Notes: generated from the letters alone by a model not told the origin. 64,000 bases of DNA from Gibbula magus (GCA_936450465.1 OW388302.1:18367569-18431568); one strand, 5' to 3'; positions 15,801 through 27,827 are shown, counted from the stretch's first letter. A program made the numbers and translations.

Positions 15801-18800
15801 ATCAGAGCGTCTATGCACTTTGCATATATGTCTATGAGACCGTCTATTCACTTTGCCTATATGTCTATGAGACTGTCTATTCACTTTGCCTATATGTCTA
15901 TGAGACCGTCTATGCACTTTGCCTATATGTCTATGACACCGTCTATGCACATGTCTATGAGACCGTCTATTCACTTTCCCTTTATGACTATGAGACCATC
16001 TATGCACTTTGCCTATATGTCTATGAGACCGTCTAAGCACGTTGCCTATATGTGTATCAGACCGTCTATGCACTTTGCCTATATGTCCATGAGACCGTCT
16101 ATGCACTTTGCCTATATGTCTATGACACCGTCTATGCACTTTGCCTATATGTCTATGAGACTGTCTATTCACTTTAACTATATGTCTATGAGACCATCTA
16201 TGAACTTTGCCTATATGTCTATGACACCGTCTATGCACTTTGCCTTTATGTCTATGAGACCGTCTCTGCACTTTGTCTATATGTCTATGAGACCATCTAT
16301 GAACTTTGCCTATATGTCTATGAGACGGTCTGTGCACTTTGCCTATATGTCTATGAGACCGTCTATGCACTTTGCCTATATGTCTATGAGACCGTCTAAG
16401 CACTTTGCCTATATGTGTATCAGAGCGTCTATGCACTTTGCATATATGTCTATGAGACCGTCTATTCACTTTGCCTATATGTCTATGAGACTGTCTATTC
16501 ACTTTGCCTATATGTCTATGAGACCGTCTATGCACTTTGCCTATATGTCTATGACACTGTCTATGCACTTTGCCTAGATGTCTATGAGACTGTCTATTCA
16601 CTTTGCCTATATGCCTATGACACTGTCTATGCACTTTGCCTATATGTCTATGAGACTGTCTATTCACTTTGCCTATATGTCTATGAGACAGTCTATGCAC
16701 TTTGTCTATATGTCTATGAGACCGTCTATGCACTTTGCCTATATGTCTATGAGACCGTCTAAGCACGTTGCCTATATGTGTATCAGACTGTCTATGCACT
16801 TTGCCTATATGTCTATGACACCGTCGATGCACTTTGCCTATATGTCTATGAGACTGTCTATTCACTTTGCCTATATGTCTATGAGACCGTCTATTCACTT
16901 TGCCTATATGTCTATGACACCGTCTATGCACTTTGCCTATATGTCTATGACACCGTCTATGCACTTTACCTATATGTCTATGAGACCGTCTATGCACTTT
17001 GCCTATATGACTATGAGACCGTCTATTCACTTTGCCTATATGTCTATGACACCGTCTATGCACTTTGCCTATATGTCTATGACACCGTCTATGCACTTTA
17101 CCTATATGTCTATGAGACCGTCTAAGCACTTTGCCTATATGTGTATCAGACCGTCTATGCACTTTGCCTATATGTCTATGAGACCATCTATGCACCTTGC
17201 CTATATGTCTATGAGACCATCTATGCACTTTCCCTATATGTCTATGAGACCGTCTATGCACTTTGCCTATACGTATATGAGACCGTCTATGCACTTTGCC
17301 TATATGTCTATGAGACCATCTATGCACTTTGCCTATATGTCTATGAGACGGTCTATGCACTTTGCCTATATGTCTATGAGACCGTCTATGCACTTTGCCT
17401 TTATGTCTATGAGACCGTCTATGCACTTTGCCTTTATGTCTATGAGACCGTCTATGCACTTTGTCTATATGTCTATGAGACCGTCTATGCACTTTGTCTA
17501 TTTGTCTATGAGACGGTCTATGCACTTTGCCTTTATGTCTATGAAACCATCTATGCACTTTGCCTATATGTCTATGAGACCGTCTAAGCACTTTGCCTAT
17601 ATGTGTATCAGACCGTCTATGCACTTTGCCTATATGTCTATGAGACCATCTATGCACCTTGCCTATATGTCTATGAGACCATCTATGCACTTTGCCTATA
17701 TGTCTATGAGACCGTCTATGCACTTTGCCTATATGTCTATGACACCGTCTATGCACTTTGCCTAGATGTCTATGAGACTGTCTATTCACTTTGCCTATAT
17801 GCCTATGACACCGTCTATGCACTTTGCCTATATGTCTATGAGACTGTCTATTCACTTTGCCTATATGTCTATGAGACGGTCTATGCACTTTGTCTATATG
17901 TCTATGAGACCGTCTATGCACTTTGCCTATATGTCCATGAGACCGTCTATGCACTTTGCCTATATGTCTATGACACCGTCTATGCACTTTGCCTATATGT
18001 CTATGAGACTGTCTATTCACTTTAACTATATGTCTATGACACCGTCTATGCACTTTGCGTATATGTCTATGAGACTGTCTATTCACTTTGCCTATATGTC
18101 TATGAGATTGTCTATTCACTTTGTCTATATGTCTATGACACCGTCTATTCACTTTGTCTATATGTCTATGAGACCGTCTATTCACTTTGCCTATTTGTCT
18201 ATGACACCGTCTATGCACTTTGCCTATATGTCTATGAGACTGTCTATTCACTTTGCCTATATGTCTATGAGACCGTCTATGCACTTTATCTATATGTCTA
18301 TGAGACCGTCTATTCACTTTGCCTTTATGTCTATGAGACCGTCTATGCACTTTGTCTATATGTCTATGAGACCATCTATGAACTTTGCCTATATGTCTAT
18401 GAGACGGTCTATGCACTTTGCCTATATGTCTATGAGACCGTCTATGCACTTTGCCTATATGTCTATGAGACCGTCTAAGCACTTTGCCTATATGTGTATC
18501 AGAGCGTCTATGCACTTTGCATATATGTCTATGAGACCATCTATTCACTTTGCCTATATGTCTATGAGACTGTCTATTCACTTTGCCTATATGTCTATGA
18601 GACCGTCTATGCACTTTGCCTATATGTCTATGACACCGTCTATGCACATGTCTATGAGACCGTCTATTCACTTTCCCTTTATGACTATGAGACCATCTAT
18701 GCACTTTGCCTATATGTCTATGAGACCGTCTAAGCACGTTGCCTATATGTGTATCAGACCGTCTATGCACTTTGCCTATATGTCTATGAGACCGTCTATG

Positions 18801-19777
18801 CACTTTGCCTATATGTCTATGACACCGTCTATGCACTTTGCCTATATGTCTATGAGACTGTCTATTCACTTTAACTATATGTCTATGACACCGTCTATGC
18901 ACTTTGCCTTTATGTCTATGAGACCGTCTATGCACTTTGTCTATATGTCTATGAGACCATCTATGAACTTTGCCTATATGTCTATGAGACGGTCTATGCA
19001 CTTTGCCTATATGTCTATGAGACCGTCTATGCACTTTGCCTATATGTCTATGAGACCGTCTAAGCACTTTGCCTATATGTGTATCAGAGCGTCTATGCAC
19101 TTTGCATATATGTCTATGAGACTGTCTATTCACTTTGCCTATATGTCTATGAGACCGTCTATGCACTTTGCCTATATGTCTATGACACCGTCTATGCACT
19201 TTGTCTATATGTCTATGAGACCGTCTATTCACTTTCCCTTTATGACTATGAGACCATCTATGCACTTTGCCTATATATCTATGACACCGTCTATGCACTT
19301 TGCCTATATGTCTATGAGACGGTCTATGCACTTTGCCTATATGTCTATGAGACCGTCTAAGCACGTTGCCTATATGTGTATCAGAGCGTCTATGCACTTT
19401 GCATATATGTCTATGAGACCGTCTATTCACTTTGCCTATATGTCTATGAGACTGTCTATTCACTTTGCCTATATGTCTATGAGACCGTCTATGCACTTTG
19501 CCTATATGTCTATGACACCGTCTATGCACATGTCTATGAGACCGTCTATTCACTTTCCCTTTATGACTATGAGACCATCTATGCACTTTGCCTATATGTC
19601 TATGAGACCGTCTAAGCACTTTGCCTATATGTGTATCAGAGCGTCTATGCACTTTGCATATATGTCTATGAGACCGTCTATTCACTTTGCCTATATGTCT
19701 ATGAGACTGTCTATTCACTTTGCCTATATGTCTATGAGACCGTCTATGCACTTTGCCTATATGTCTATGACACCGTC

Positions 19778-21473
19778 TATGCACTTTGTCTATATGTCTA
19801 TGAGACTGTCTATTCACTTTGCCTATATGTCTATGAGACCGTCTATTCACTTTCCCTTTATGACTATGAGACCATCTATGCACTTTGCCTATATATCTAT
19901 GAGACCGTCTATGCACTTTGCCTATATGTCTATGACACTGTCTATGCACTTTGCCTAGATGTCTATGAGACTGTCTATTCACTTTGCCTATATGCCTATG
20001 ACACCGTCTATGCACTTTGCCTATATGTCTATGAGACTGTCTATTCACTTTGCCTATATGTCTATGAGACAGTCTATGCACTTTGTCTATATGTCTATGA
20101 GACCGTCTATGCACTTTGCCTATATGTCTATGAGACCGTCTAAGCACGTTGCCTATATGTGTATCAGACTGTCTATGCACTTTGCCTATATGTCTATGAC
20201 ACCGTCGATGCACTTTGCCTATATGTCTATGAGACTGTCTATTCACTTTGCCTATATGTCTATGAGACCGTCTATTCACTTTGCCTATATGTCTATGACA
20301 CCGTCTATGCACTTTGCCTATATGTCTATGACACCGTCTATGCACTTTACCTATATGTCTATGAGACCGTCTATTCACTTTGCCTATATGTCTATGAGAC
20401 CGTCTATTCACTTTGCCTATATGTCTATGACACCGTCTATTCACTTTGCCTATATGTCTATGAGACCGTCTATGCACTTTGCCTATATGTCTATGACACC
20501 GTCTATGCACTTTGCCTATATGTCTATGAGACCGTCTATGCACTTTGCCTATATGTCTATGAGACCGTCTAAGCACGTTGCCTATATGTGTATCAGACTG
20601 TCTATGCACTTTGCCTATATGTCTATGACACCGTCGATGCACTTTGCCTATATGTCAATGACACCGTCTATGCACTTTGCCTATATGTGTATCAGACTGT
20701 CTATGCACTTTGCCTATATGTGTATCAGACTGTCTTAGCACGTTGCCTATATGTGTATCAGACTGTCTATGTACTTTGCCTATATGTCTATGACACCGTC
20801 GATGCACTTTGCCTATATGTCAATGACACCGTCTATGCACTTTGCCTATATGTGTATCAGACTGTCTATGCACTTTGCCTATATGTCTCTGACACCGTCG
20901 ATGCACTTTGCCTATATGTCTATGAGACCGTCTGAGCACGTTGCCTATATGTGTATCAGACTGTCTATGCACTTTGCCTATATGTCTATGAGACTGTCTA
21001 TTCACTTTAACTATATGTCTATGACACCGTCTATGCACTTTGCCTATATGTCTATGAGACCATCTATGCACTTTGCCTATATGTCTATGAGACCGTCTAT
21101 GCACTTTACCTATATGTCTATGAGACCGTCTATTCACTTTGCCTATATGTCTATGAGACCGTCTATTCACTTTGCCTATATGTCTATGACACTGTCTATT
21201 CACTTTGCCTATATGTCTATGAGACCGTCTATTCACTTTGCCTATATGTCTATGAGACTGTCTATTCACTTTGCTTATATGTCTATGAGACCGACTATTC
21301 ACTGTGCCTATATGTCTATGACACCGTCTATTCACTTTGCCTATATGTCTATGAGACCGTCTATTCACTATACCTATATGTCTATGAGACTGTCTATTCA
21401 CTTTGCTTACATGTCTATGAGACCGTCTATTCACTTTGCCTATATGTCTATGACACCGTCTATTCACTTTGCC
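19778..21473. repeat. Array block later repeated at 28440-30135
   Basis: This stretch matches 28440-30135 at a constant offset of 8,662 bp. Shared rare features include the monomer ending in GTCTTAGCACG, the GTCTGAGCACG monomer, several CCGTCGATG monomers and ACTGTGCCTATATG. The two copies lie on opposite sides of the transposon, so the duplication joins both halves of the array into one history. Confidence 0.85.
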
Positions 21474-22392
21474 TTTATGTCTATGAGACCGTCTATGCAC
21501 TTTGTCTATATGTCTATGAGACCATCTATGAACTTTGCCTATATGTCTATGAGACGGTCTATGCACTTTGCCTATATGTCTATGAGACCGTCTATGCACT
21601 TTGCCTATATGTCTATGAGACCGTCTAAGCACTTTGCCTATATGTGTATCAGAGCGTCTATGCACTTTGCATATATGTCTATGAGACCATCTATTCACTT
21701 TGCCTATATGTCTATGAGACTGTCTATTCACTTTGCCTATATGTCTATGAGACCGTCTATGCACTTTGCCTATATGTCTATGACACCGTCTATGCACATG
21801 TCTATGAGACCGTCTATTCACTTTCCCTTTATGACTATGAGACCATCTATGCACTTTGCCTATATGTCTATGAGACCGTCTAAGCACGTTGCCTATATGT
21901 GTATCAGACCGTCTATGCACTTTGCCTATATGTCCATGAGACCGTCTATGCACTTTGCCTATATGTCTATGACACCGTCTATGCACTTTGCCTATATGTC
22001 TATGAGACTGTCTATTCACTTTAACTATATGTCTATGACACCGTCTATGCACTTTGCCTTTATGTCTATGAGACCGTCTATGCACTTTGTCTATATGTCT
22101 ATGAGACCATCTATGAACTTTGCCTATATGTCTATGAGACGGTCTATGCACTTTGCCTATATGTCTATGAGACCGTCTATGCACTTTGCCTATATGTCTA
22201 TGAGACCGTCTAAGCACTTTGCCTATATGTGTATCAGAGCGTCTATGCACTTTGCATATATGTCTATGAGACTGTCTATTCACTTTGCCTATATGTCTAT
22301 GAGACCGTCTATGCACTTTGCCTATATGTCTATGACACCGTCTATGCACTTTGTCTATATGTCTATGAGACTGTCTATTCACTTTGCCTATA

Positions 22393-22416
22393 GGGCAAAC
22401 TGACCGAGGTTCGGAC
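22393..22416 (+). repeat. Left terminal inverted repeat of the pogo-type element
   Basis: It starts GGGCAAACTGACC and ends TTCGGAC, and is preceded by the TA target duplication. It pairs with 27804-27827 with three mismatches in 24 bp. Confidence 0.93.
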
Positions 22417-22650
22417 AGTGTTCCTATCTAAATACTTTCGCTTGTTGTATTTTCAATATTTGACTCTTTAACAGCCAACAATAAGTGGTGAAAGTCGAGA
22501 AAGGTATTATTGTTCAAAATTCCAAACACTATATTCGTTCATTATATGAATAAATATGTAATTTAGCAGTTTTAGGCGAGTATACCAATTCGCCCAAGGT
22601 TCGGACAGTTTTGACCTTGGTTCGGACAGGGTCGCCCGAAGTTCGGACAC
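22408..22650 (+). promoter_or_regulatory. Left subterminal cluster of GGTTCGGACA motifs
   Basis: Four copies of a GGTTCGGACA-type decamer lie at 22408, 22598, 22619 and 22640 (the last begins AG instead of GG). The segment 22631-22650 is a perfect 20-bp inverted match to 27774-27793 near the other end. Mirror-image subterminal repeats of this kind are commonly transposase-binding sites; that role is inferred here. Confidence 0.75.
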
Positions 22651-23318
22651 TCCGTTACCAACCCTGCATGGACACAGAAAGGGTGACAGATAGACTGAAG
22701 TGAGATATTAGTTTCAGCCTAGAATATTCTTTTAGTAGTTTAGGAAAGTAAATGGTAAGAAAGATAATTAATTACATCTATTCTGATGCAGGTAAGACCT
22801 TGTTTGTGTCGCCTGTAAGAGCTCCGAACGATAAGAATAGCTCACGTTTTCTATTTATTCAGAAAAAAATTCACCTTTACCATGGGCGTTGTTACGTTAT
22901 CATTTGGTTACTACTTGCTTACAATGTAATACACATTCATATGTTAAAAACAACTTTCAGAGCACCGTAAATCTATCGTAACTACATCGAATGATCAATG
23001 AGTCTGAGCAGGCTGTCATTGTGATTTTGATATACGACTACGATAGGAAGCAGCGATTATAAAATTTTAATTCGGTTTAACCGGCGTTTAATCTAGGCAG
23101 GCGTGTATTGTTTTCAGAAAGCCCTGTGCAAGGGCGTCTATTCGAGGCAGGTGTCTATTCAAGGCAGGCGTGTAATTAAGGAAATACGGTAAATCATAAT
23201 CAGTGTACAGCCGTGTGTATCCCGCCTTCCTGATACGCAACATAGTTTAGCGTTTGTGGTTCAAATAGATTTATCTTTTTTAACTGTTGCATGTATTACA
23301 ATAAACTCAAACAACAGT

Positions 23319-23485
23319 TTAAAATGTATTTGAAAAATAATTTCACAACATTAAAACACCCATCTCTCTTGGGAAAATCAAGTTTAAAATGAGTGACTGT
23401 AAATGGCTCAGTAAAGCCATGGATGGGAATCGTGTTTTGTAATTCGAAATAAATTATCATTATAAATGGGAAATTTGAAAAAAAA
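23319..23485 (-). mobile_element. Decayed copy of the 354-bp TTAA MITE inside the pogo element
   Basis: This stretch aligns with 47681-47965 across AAAATGTATTTGAAAAATAA, a GTTTAAAATGAGTG block, a GCCATGG...GGGAATCG block and TATAAATGGGAAATTTGAAA. About 135 bp of the MITE centre and both termini are missing. It lies in the 3' flank of the transposase gene. Confidence 0.7.
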
Positions 23486-23915
23486 CGACAGCCCCTTTTA
23501 GAAATTTCGAACAGTAAAACAATCAAAGCATATATGCAGTTAATGGTTCAAGTAATTAATGTAATAGCAATTCAATGATTTACGGTACTCTAACCACGTT
23601 CAGACGTAATCAAACTTCTAAGGGGAGTGGGGACCGGGAGGGGTGTGCTAACGCACTCTTCATCGCAACAATGTTCTACATGTGTATTTATTCTTCAATT
23701 GTAACTCTTTTCATATGTTATAAAATACGATAATGCTTAGTAAAAACTACAGTGTATCACATTGAAGTTATTAATCCTAATAGATATAGTGGGAGTAGAA
23801 GATACACATTGTTCATCTGTAACACATTTAGATAACTTGGTATTCTTTGCTACATTGAGCCAAACAAAACAAGAGAGACAAGTGGGTTTTTAAGACAAAT
23901 ATTTAATCAATCATT

Positions 23916-26900
23916 TCATTTCATCTGGGTTTTTTCTTGTCTCTTCTTCATGCGTTCAGCCTTTTTTCTCTCTCTTTCTTCTCTGACAGCGGCAGCTTCG
24001 ACTTTAGCCCGGAATGCTGCGTCTGATGAAATAATAAAAAACTCCGACTTCTTCTTCTTCTGTGGTGGAACGTAATTGATGGCATCAAGATGTGGCACCT
24101 GAAAAATAAGTTAGAAAATTTAGAGCATAGCCTACCCTTTCGTTTTACATCGTCTATAATTAATGACAATTAAGAGCCGTTTGAGACATTATGGTCCTCA
24201 TGAATTCCTTACTCAATGGATTGGTAGTCAGATTTGGTTGACAATTTTATATCTATTGTAACTATAAATTGTAATTTTTAGGATAACACACATGTGCGAT
24301 ACAACACACATTACAACAATGTGCAACAGTAACATTCTATGACATTTATTCGGGCCCTGTCATTTGCACTATTCGAACCCACACTCTCCGAGTCAGGCAA
24401 CTAACGTCAGCACTAACATGCATGTACATTGTATTTCGAATGTTATTTATATATACTTTACCTCATGTCTGGGAAGGGGCTCCTCCTGCATGTCGATCTG
24501 TATCTCCGTGAGCTGGTCCGTGCTCTCATCCTCCTCCTCGGGCTCCAGGTCCATAGGGGGGCTGTTGTACACGAGATCACCGTTGGGCAGCAGAGACACG
24601 CCCAGATCCTGCACCGTACTGCCAGCAGGTAGCACCTCTCCTTCCCTCGGGTCCAGGTCCAGGTCCAGGTCCAGGCCAGGGTCCAGGTACTGGTCCACTT
24701 CCAGGTCAAGGTCCATTCCCCCCATGTCAGACTGGGTCACACCGGCTTCTCCTCCAAGGATTAAATCCATCACCAGCCTTAGGTCATCATCATCGTCTCC
24801 CTTGTCTGATGTCACATCTGTATATACATAAACATATAGGCTATGTACATCAATGATTCATGTTTATAACATTAAGATATTAATATAATAGTGTCAATTA
24901 TTGGCCAGTTTTAACAGTATGAGCATTGTCTTATAGTAGCCTAATCGTGATGAGAATATATAACTGTAACTTGACGACACTATCATTATTATTATCATTA
25001 CCAATTGAATATAATGTCGTTTGAATAACATTAAGATGACCATGTACCTGGAACTGAAGCTGAACAGTTAACGGTGGAAGGTAGGAAGGCCTGTTCAGGA
25101 ATGGCTCGTGGGTCAAACGGGTAGATTCCGGTAGCTCTGAACCCAGAGACTAGGAGATGTCTGTCTGCCTGGAGACGCATCCACGTTTGTCTGAAGAGGT
25201 GGAAGAAATTCCCATGGGTGACAGTACATGCAGTCAGAGCCGTATAGCTGTGTACAGCCGTCTTCCATGTTGACTTAAACGACCCAAACACTGTCCTGCA
25301 AATGCAAAAACATAATATATTTAGATGCAGCATAGACGTACAAAATTGAGATAACACCGGTGTAAATTTATTTCTTGTTAAATTTATCTTAATTTTGTTC
25401 TGCATGAAAGATATTGGTGAAAATGTCCTGTACTTGATCTAAATAATTTTCATACCGGTCAAGAGGCTGTAACCAATGAGAACAGTGCGAGGGAATTTCA
25501 ATCAGAGTTATGCCATTTTGTCTCGCTTCATGGATTAACTCAACATGATGATGAGAGTCGTGTCCATCGAAGATTAGCACCTGTGGTCTTGCAGGTCCAA
25601 TACTTGGAAGAAAAACTTCCTTGAACCACATAAGTGATAGTCCCTAAAACACAAGTATAAATTGACATTGTTACTTGATAAATTAACATCAAAATAAAAC
25701 TTTCCTGAGATATACCTTCATAACAATAATATATACGCAAACATTACTGTAAGTGTACAATATACGCATATGCAAACTGATGTAAATATCTTCTTTTTAA
25801 AATAATAATAATAATAAAAGACTAGTGCATATTTATAAAGCACACATATATCCACCCTCGAAAGCATGCTCAAATGACAAAGAAAACTGTAAAACATTTT
25901 TAAATAAATGACGTCTTGACTTATGAGTTCACAAAATCACGCAATAAAAGTGTGTGTTTGAATGATTAGAAATAATTTTAGTTGTTGCATCTCACCTGTT
26001 TCATCCATCCTGTGGGGGATACACTCAGCCGAGTCCCAGTGGGAGCGTGGTCTCTGTCCCATGACTTGAGAGCTGCCCTTGTTTTTCCCTTGATGACGAG
26101 ATGCGGATCCATATACGTGCCGGCCGCATTACCACACACAACCAATGTTATGTTCTCTCTCGAACCTGTCTTTGAGTGGAGGTATTTCGCCCCTTTCCTT
26201 AAAAAATACAAAAGCAGTAAGACGCTATAGTTAACGATAGTAATAACAGGTTACATTCTTGTCGGACAAAAATATGCAGAGGGTAAAGATACGCACTGTC
26301 ACATATTCAACCAATATTAAGCATTTCATAATGACACACGTTTTTTTCACGGACATACTATCTCACTGATATCATTGATCATTTTAATCTTAGCGTATAG
26401 CTTCACCCGACAGCACTTTATATGCAAAACGTCAAATCATTATTAGAGGTTTAATGCATTACTTTAACCAAACCTTAGTATAAAAGAAAAAATAGAACAC
26501 TTAAAATAATACATCAGATGTATACAGTACAAGGGAAAACTGTAAAAGCATAACATACCTTGCAACAATCTTATCTGGCTCGGTGGACAGTGACAGGTAC
26601 GTCTCGTCCATATTCCAGATGCATTCTGGTTTTTCCAAAATGCCGAGGTATTGCAATTCCTTCCCAAGGACAGAAAAGTAGTTTGATATTCTGTTTTTAG
26701 TCATACTGTTGTGCCGTAGTATTGAGGTCGCTTCGGGTGTTCTCAAAGAAATGTCCCCATGTCTTTTTTTCAGATTTCTCCACCATTTCTCTGTTGGCAC
26801 ATCTCTTTTAAATGGTTTCCCATTTTCTTTGGCATATAAACCTACATGCCTTAAAAAAGTCTTTTTCGAAAATCCAACTCCATACAGTGCCCTGTTGGCG

Positions 26901-27109
26901 GCCATGTCAATCAACTTCCTCTCTTCATTGTTCGTGAGTTGAGGTTGTACCCCGATTTTTGCATACATATTTATCCTGCCTGTGACCCGATCAGAAATTG
27001 TAGATTTTGCAACGTTATACACATTGGCAGCTTTCCGTATGGACAGCAAACCTTGTCTAACAGCTTGAACAGCTTTCATTAGCCTGTTTTCTTTGGAGGG
27101 ACTTGACAT
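23916..27109 (-). CDS. Pogo/Tigger-family transposase, six exons, 575 residues
   Basis: Exons on the minus strand are 27109-26559, 26197-25996, 25643-25456, 25295-25048, 24817-24462 and 24098-23916; every intron is GT..AG and all phases join without a stop. Residues about 10-50 form a psq-like helix-turn-helix ([16 protein letters not shown]). Residues about 57-130 form a CENP-B/Tc5-type second DNA-binding region. The DDE_1 core follows: D168 in IWNMDET, D277 in LIFDGHDSH and D313 in HWLQPLD, with 35 residues between the last two. Residues about 340-385 hold the C-terminal motif [20 protein letters not shown]. Exon 5 is very acidic with an Asp-Leu run, and exon 6 is strongly basic. It would cut and rejoin element ends at TA. 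The ATG at 27109 is the first in frame and lies just downstream of a promoter-like segment. An ATTAAA polyadenylation-like signal follows the stop. Confidence 0.9.
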
Positions 27110-27159
27110 GCTTCTAACGCAGCTTTTACCTGTCTGACCGACTGGTTACCGGAGATGCG

Positions 27160-27225
27160 GCCTGTATGACGTCACTTTGCATATATGACGTCATAGGCGC
27201 ATCGCATATAATGGCGCCATATAAT
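27160..27225 (-). promoter_or_regulatory. Putative transposase promoter with two CRE palindromes
   Basis: Two perfect TGACGTCA octamers lie at 27167-27174 and 27186-27193, 58 and 77 bp upstream of the transposase ATG, with starts 19 bp apart. AT-rich TATA-like stretches (CATATAT, ATATAAT) lie between and beside them. TGACGTCA is the consensus site for CREB/ATF bZIP factors; promoter activity is inferred. Confidence 0.6.
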
Positions 27226-27335
27226 TAGAGCACTGTACCATGCAAAACAATGTTATTTTGTTGTTTTACTGTCCATTATGAAACTCCCGCGTAAAACTAA
27301 AAAATGTTCCCGCCATTTTGTTCAGTAGCCGGAAG

Positions 27336-27812
27336 TGTCCGAACCTTGGTCGATTTGTGTCCGAACTTTGGTCTACTTGTGTCCGAACCATGGTCAAACC
27401 TGTCCGAACTAAGGTCATTTTGACATGTTATCAAAATCGCAATTCTAAACCAAAGAATAAATTTTATAGTACTAAATACAAATTTAATCGACTACCTAAT
27501 TGTTTCTTCATGTACGTGCATTTATTTGAAACACTATAATCGCTTCCTTCATTCCCTGAATTGTCACTCAAAATTTACATTCACACAAATATTTCGTGGA
27601 TTTCTTTCGTGAAACCGGTATTTGCACCACTCGTTAAATTTCGTTTTTAAAATATATCTGATAGTCAGATATTTCTCAAAAGAATCAAGTATTGTCCGAA
27701 ATTGAACAGAAATATTTCGAAACCAACGGAGTGTTACACTTTGCTTTATTTTTGTGTCAGCTGTAACTTGAAAGTGTCCGAAGTTCGGGCGACTTTGGGT
27801 GGTGTCCGAGCT
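27336..27812 (-). promoter_or_regulatory. Right subterminal cluster of TGTCCGAACC motifs
   Basis: Six copies of TGTCCGAACC or close variants, the reverse complement of the left-end motif, lie at 27336, 27358, 27380, 27401, 27775 and 27803. The first four are spaced 21-22 bp apart, about two helical turns. All point the opposite way to those at the left end, as expected for sites that orient a transposase at both termini. Confidence 0.75.
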
Positions 27813-27827
27813 TAGGTCAGTTTGCCC
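27804..27827 (-). repeat. Right terminal inverted repeat of the pogo-type element
   Basis: On the minus strand it reads GGGCAAACTGACC then ends CTCGGAC, matching the left terminus. The plus strand continues with TA and the resumed satellite monomer. Confidence 0.93.

Larger units (their letters stand above)
4591..21883. repeat. Higher-order ladder marked by a CAGAGCGTC monomer
   Basis: A variant monomer pair reading TATGTGTATCAGAGCGTC, usually followed by TTTGCATATATG, recurs at 4591, 5383, 5968, 11030, 11822, 12407, 14453, 15005, 15797, 16415, 18494, 19079, 19376, 19631 and 21644. Spacings are 792 (24 monomers), 585 (17 monomers plus one 24-bp monomer), 552 (16 plus 24 bp), 618 (18 plus 24 bp), 297 (9 monomers) and 255 (7 plus 24 bp). 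The 792/585 pair occurs twice in the duplicated blocks. This shows a true higher-order organisation that has been shortened and lengthened by whole monomers. Confidence 0.85.
1..22392. repeat. 33-bp satellite array, left part
   Basis: An unbroken tandem array of a 33-bp monomer begins before the window and continues to the transposon at 22393. The monomer can be read as GAGACCGTCTATGCA, then CTTTGCCTATATG, then TCTAT. Common variants replace ATGCAC with ATTCAC, GAGACC with GACACC or GAGACT, and GCCTATATG with GTCTATATG. About 680 monomers are present here. The period is a multiple of three and the consensus lacks stops in several frames, so very long open frames appear on both strands; these are a by-product of the repeat. 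Substitutions occur throughout and variants travel in blocks, as expected from unequal exchange and segmental duplication. No promoter, splice structure or signal peptide supports a protein. A centromeric, subtelomeric or interstitial location cannot be decided from sequence alone. Confidence 0.97.
22393..27827 (-). mobile_element. Complete pogo/Tigger-type DNA transposon inserted in the satellite
   Basis: A 5,435-bp element interrupts a satellite monomer. Both ends begin GGGCAAACTGACC when read inwards, and the 24-bp terminal inverted repeats differ at three positions. It is flanked by TA on each side (22391-22392 and 27828-27829); removing the element and one TA restores the normal monomer GCCTATATGTCTATG. 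TA duplication, a pogo-like transposase with psq and CENP-B-type helix-turn-helix regions, and a D-D-D catalytic core place it in the pogo part of the IS630-Tc1-mariner superfamily. The gene lies on the minus strand and appears intact, so the element could be autonomous. The left interior (22650-23900) holds no gene, only a MITE remnant. Confidence 0.93.

Noticed and set aside
22752..22970. 72-codon open frame near the left end of the transposon
   Set aside because: No domain, and the composition is that of the AT-rich interior; the element's gene is complete without it.
24364..24831. Plus-strand Ser/Arg-rich open frame
   Set aside because: It is antisense to acidic exon 5 of the transposase and reflects the hexamer repeat there.
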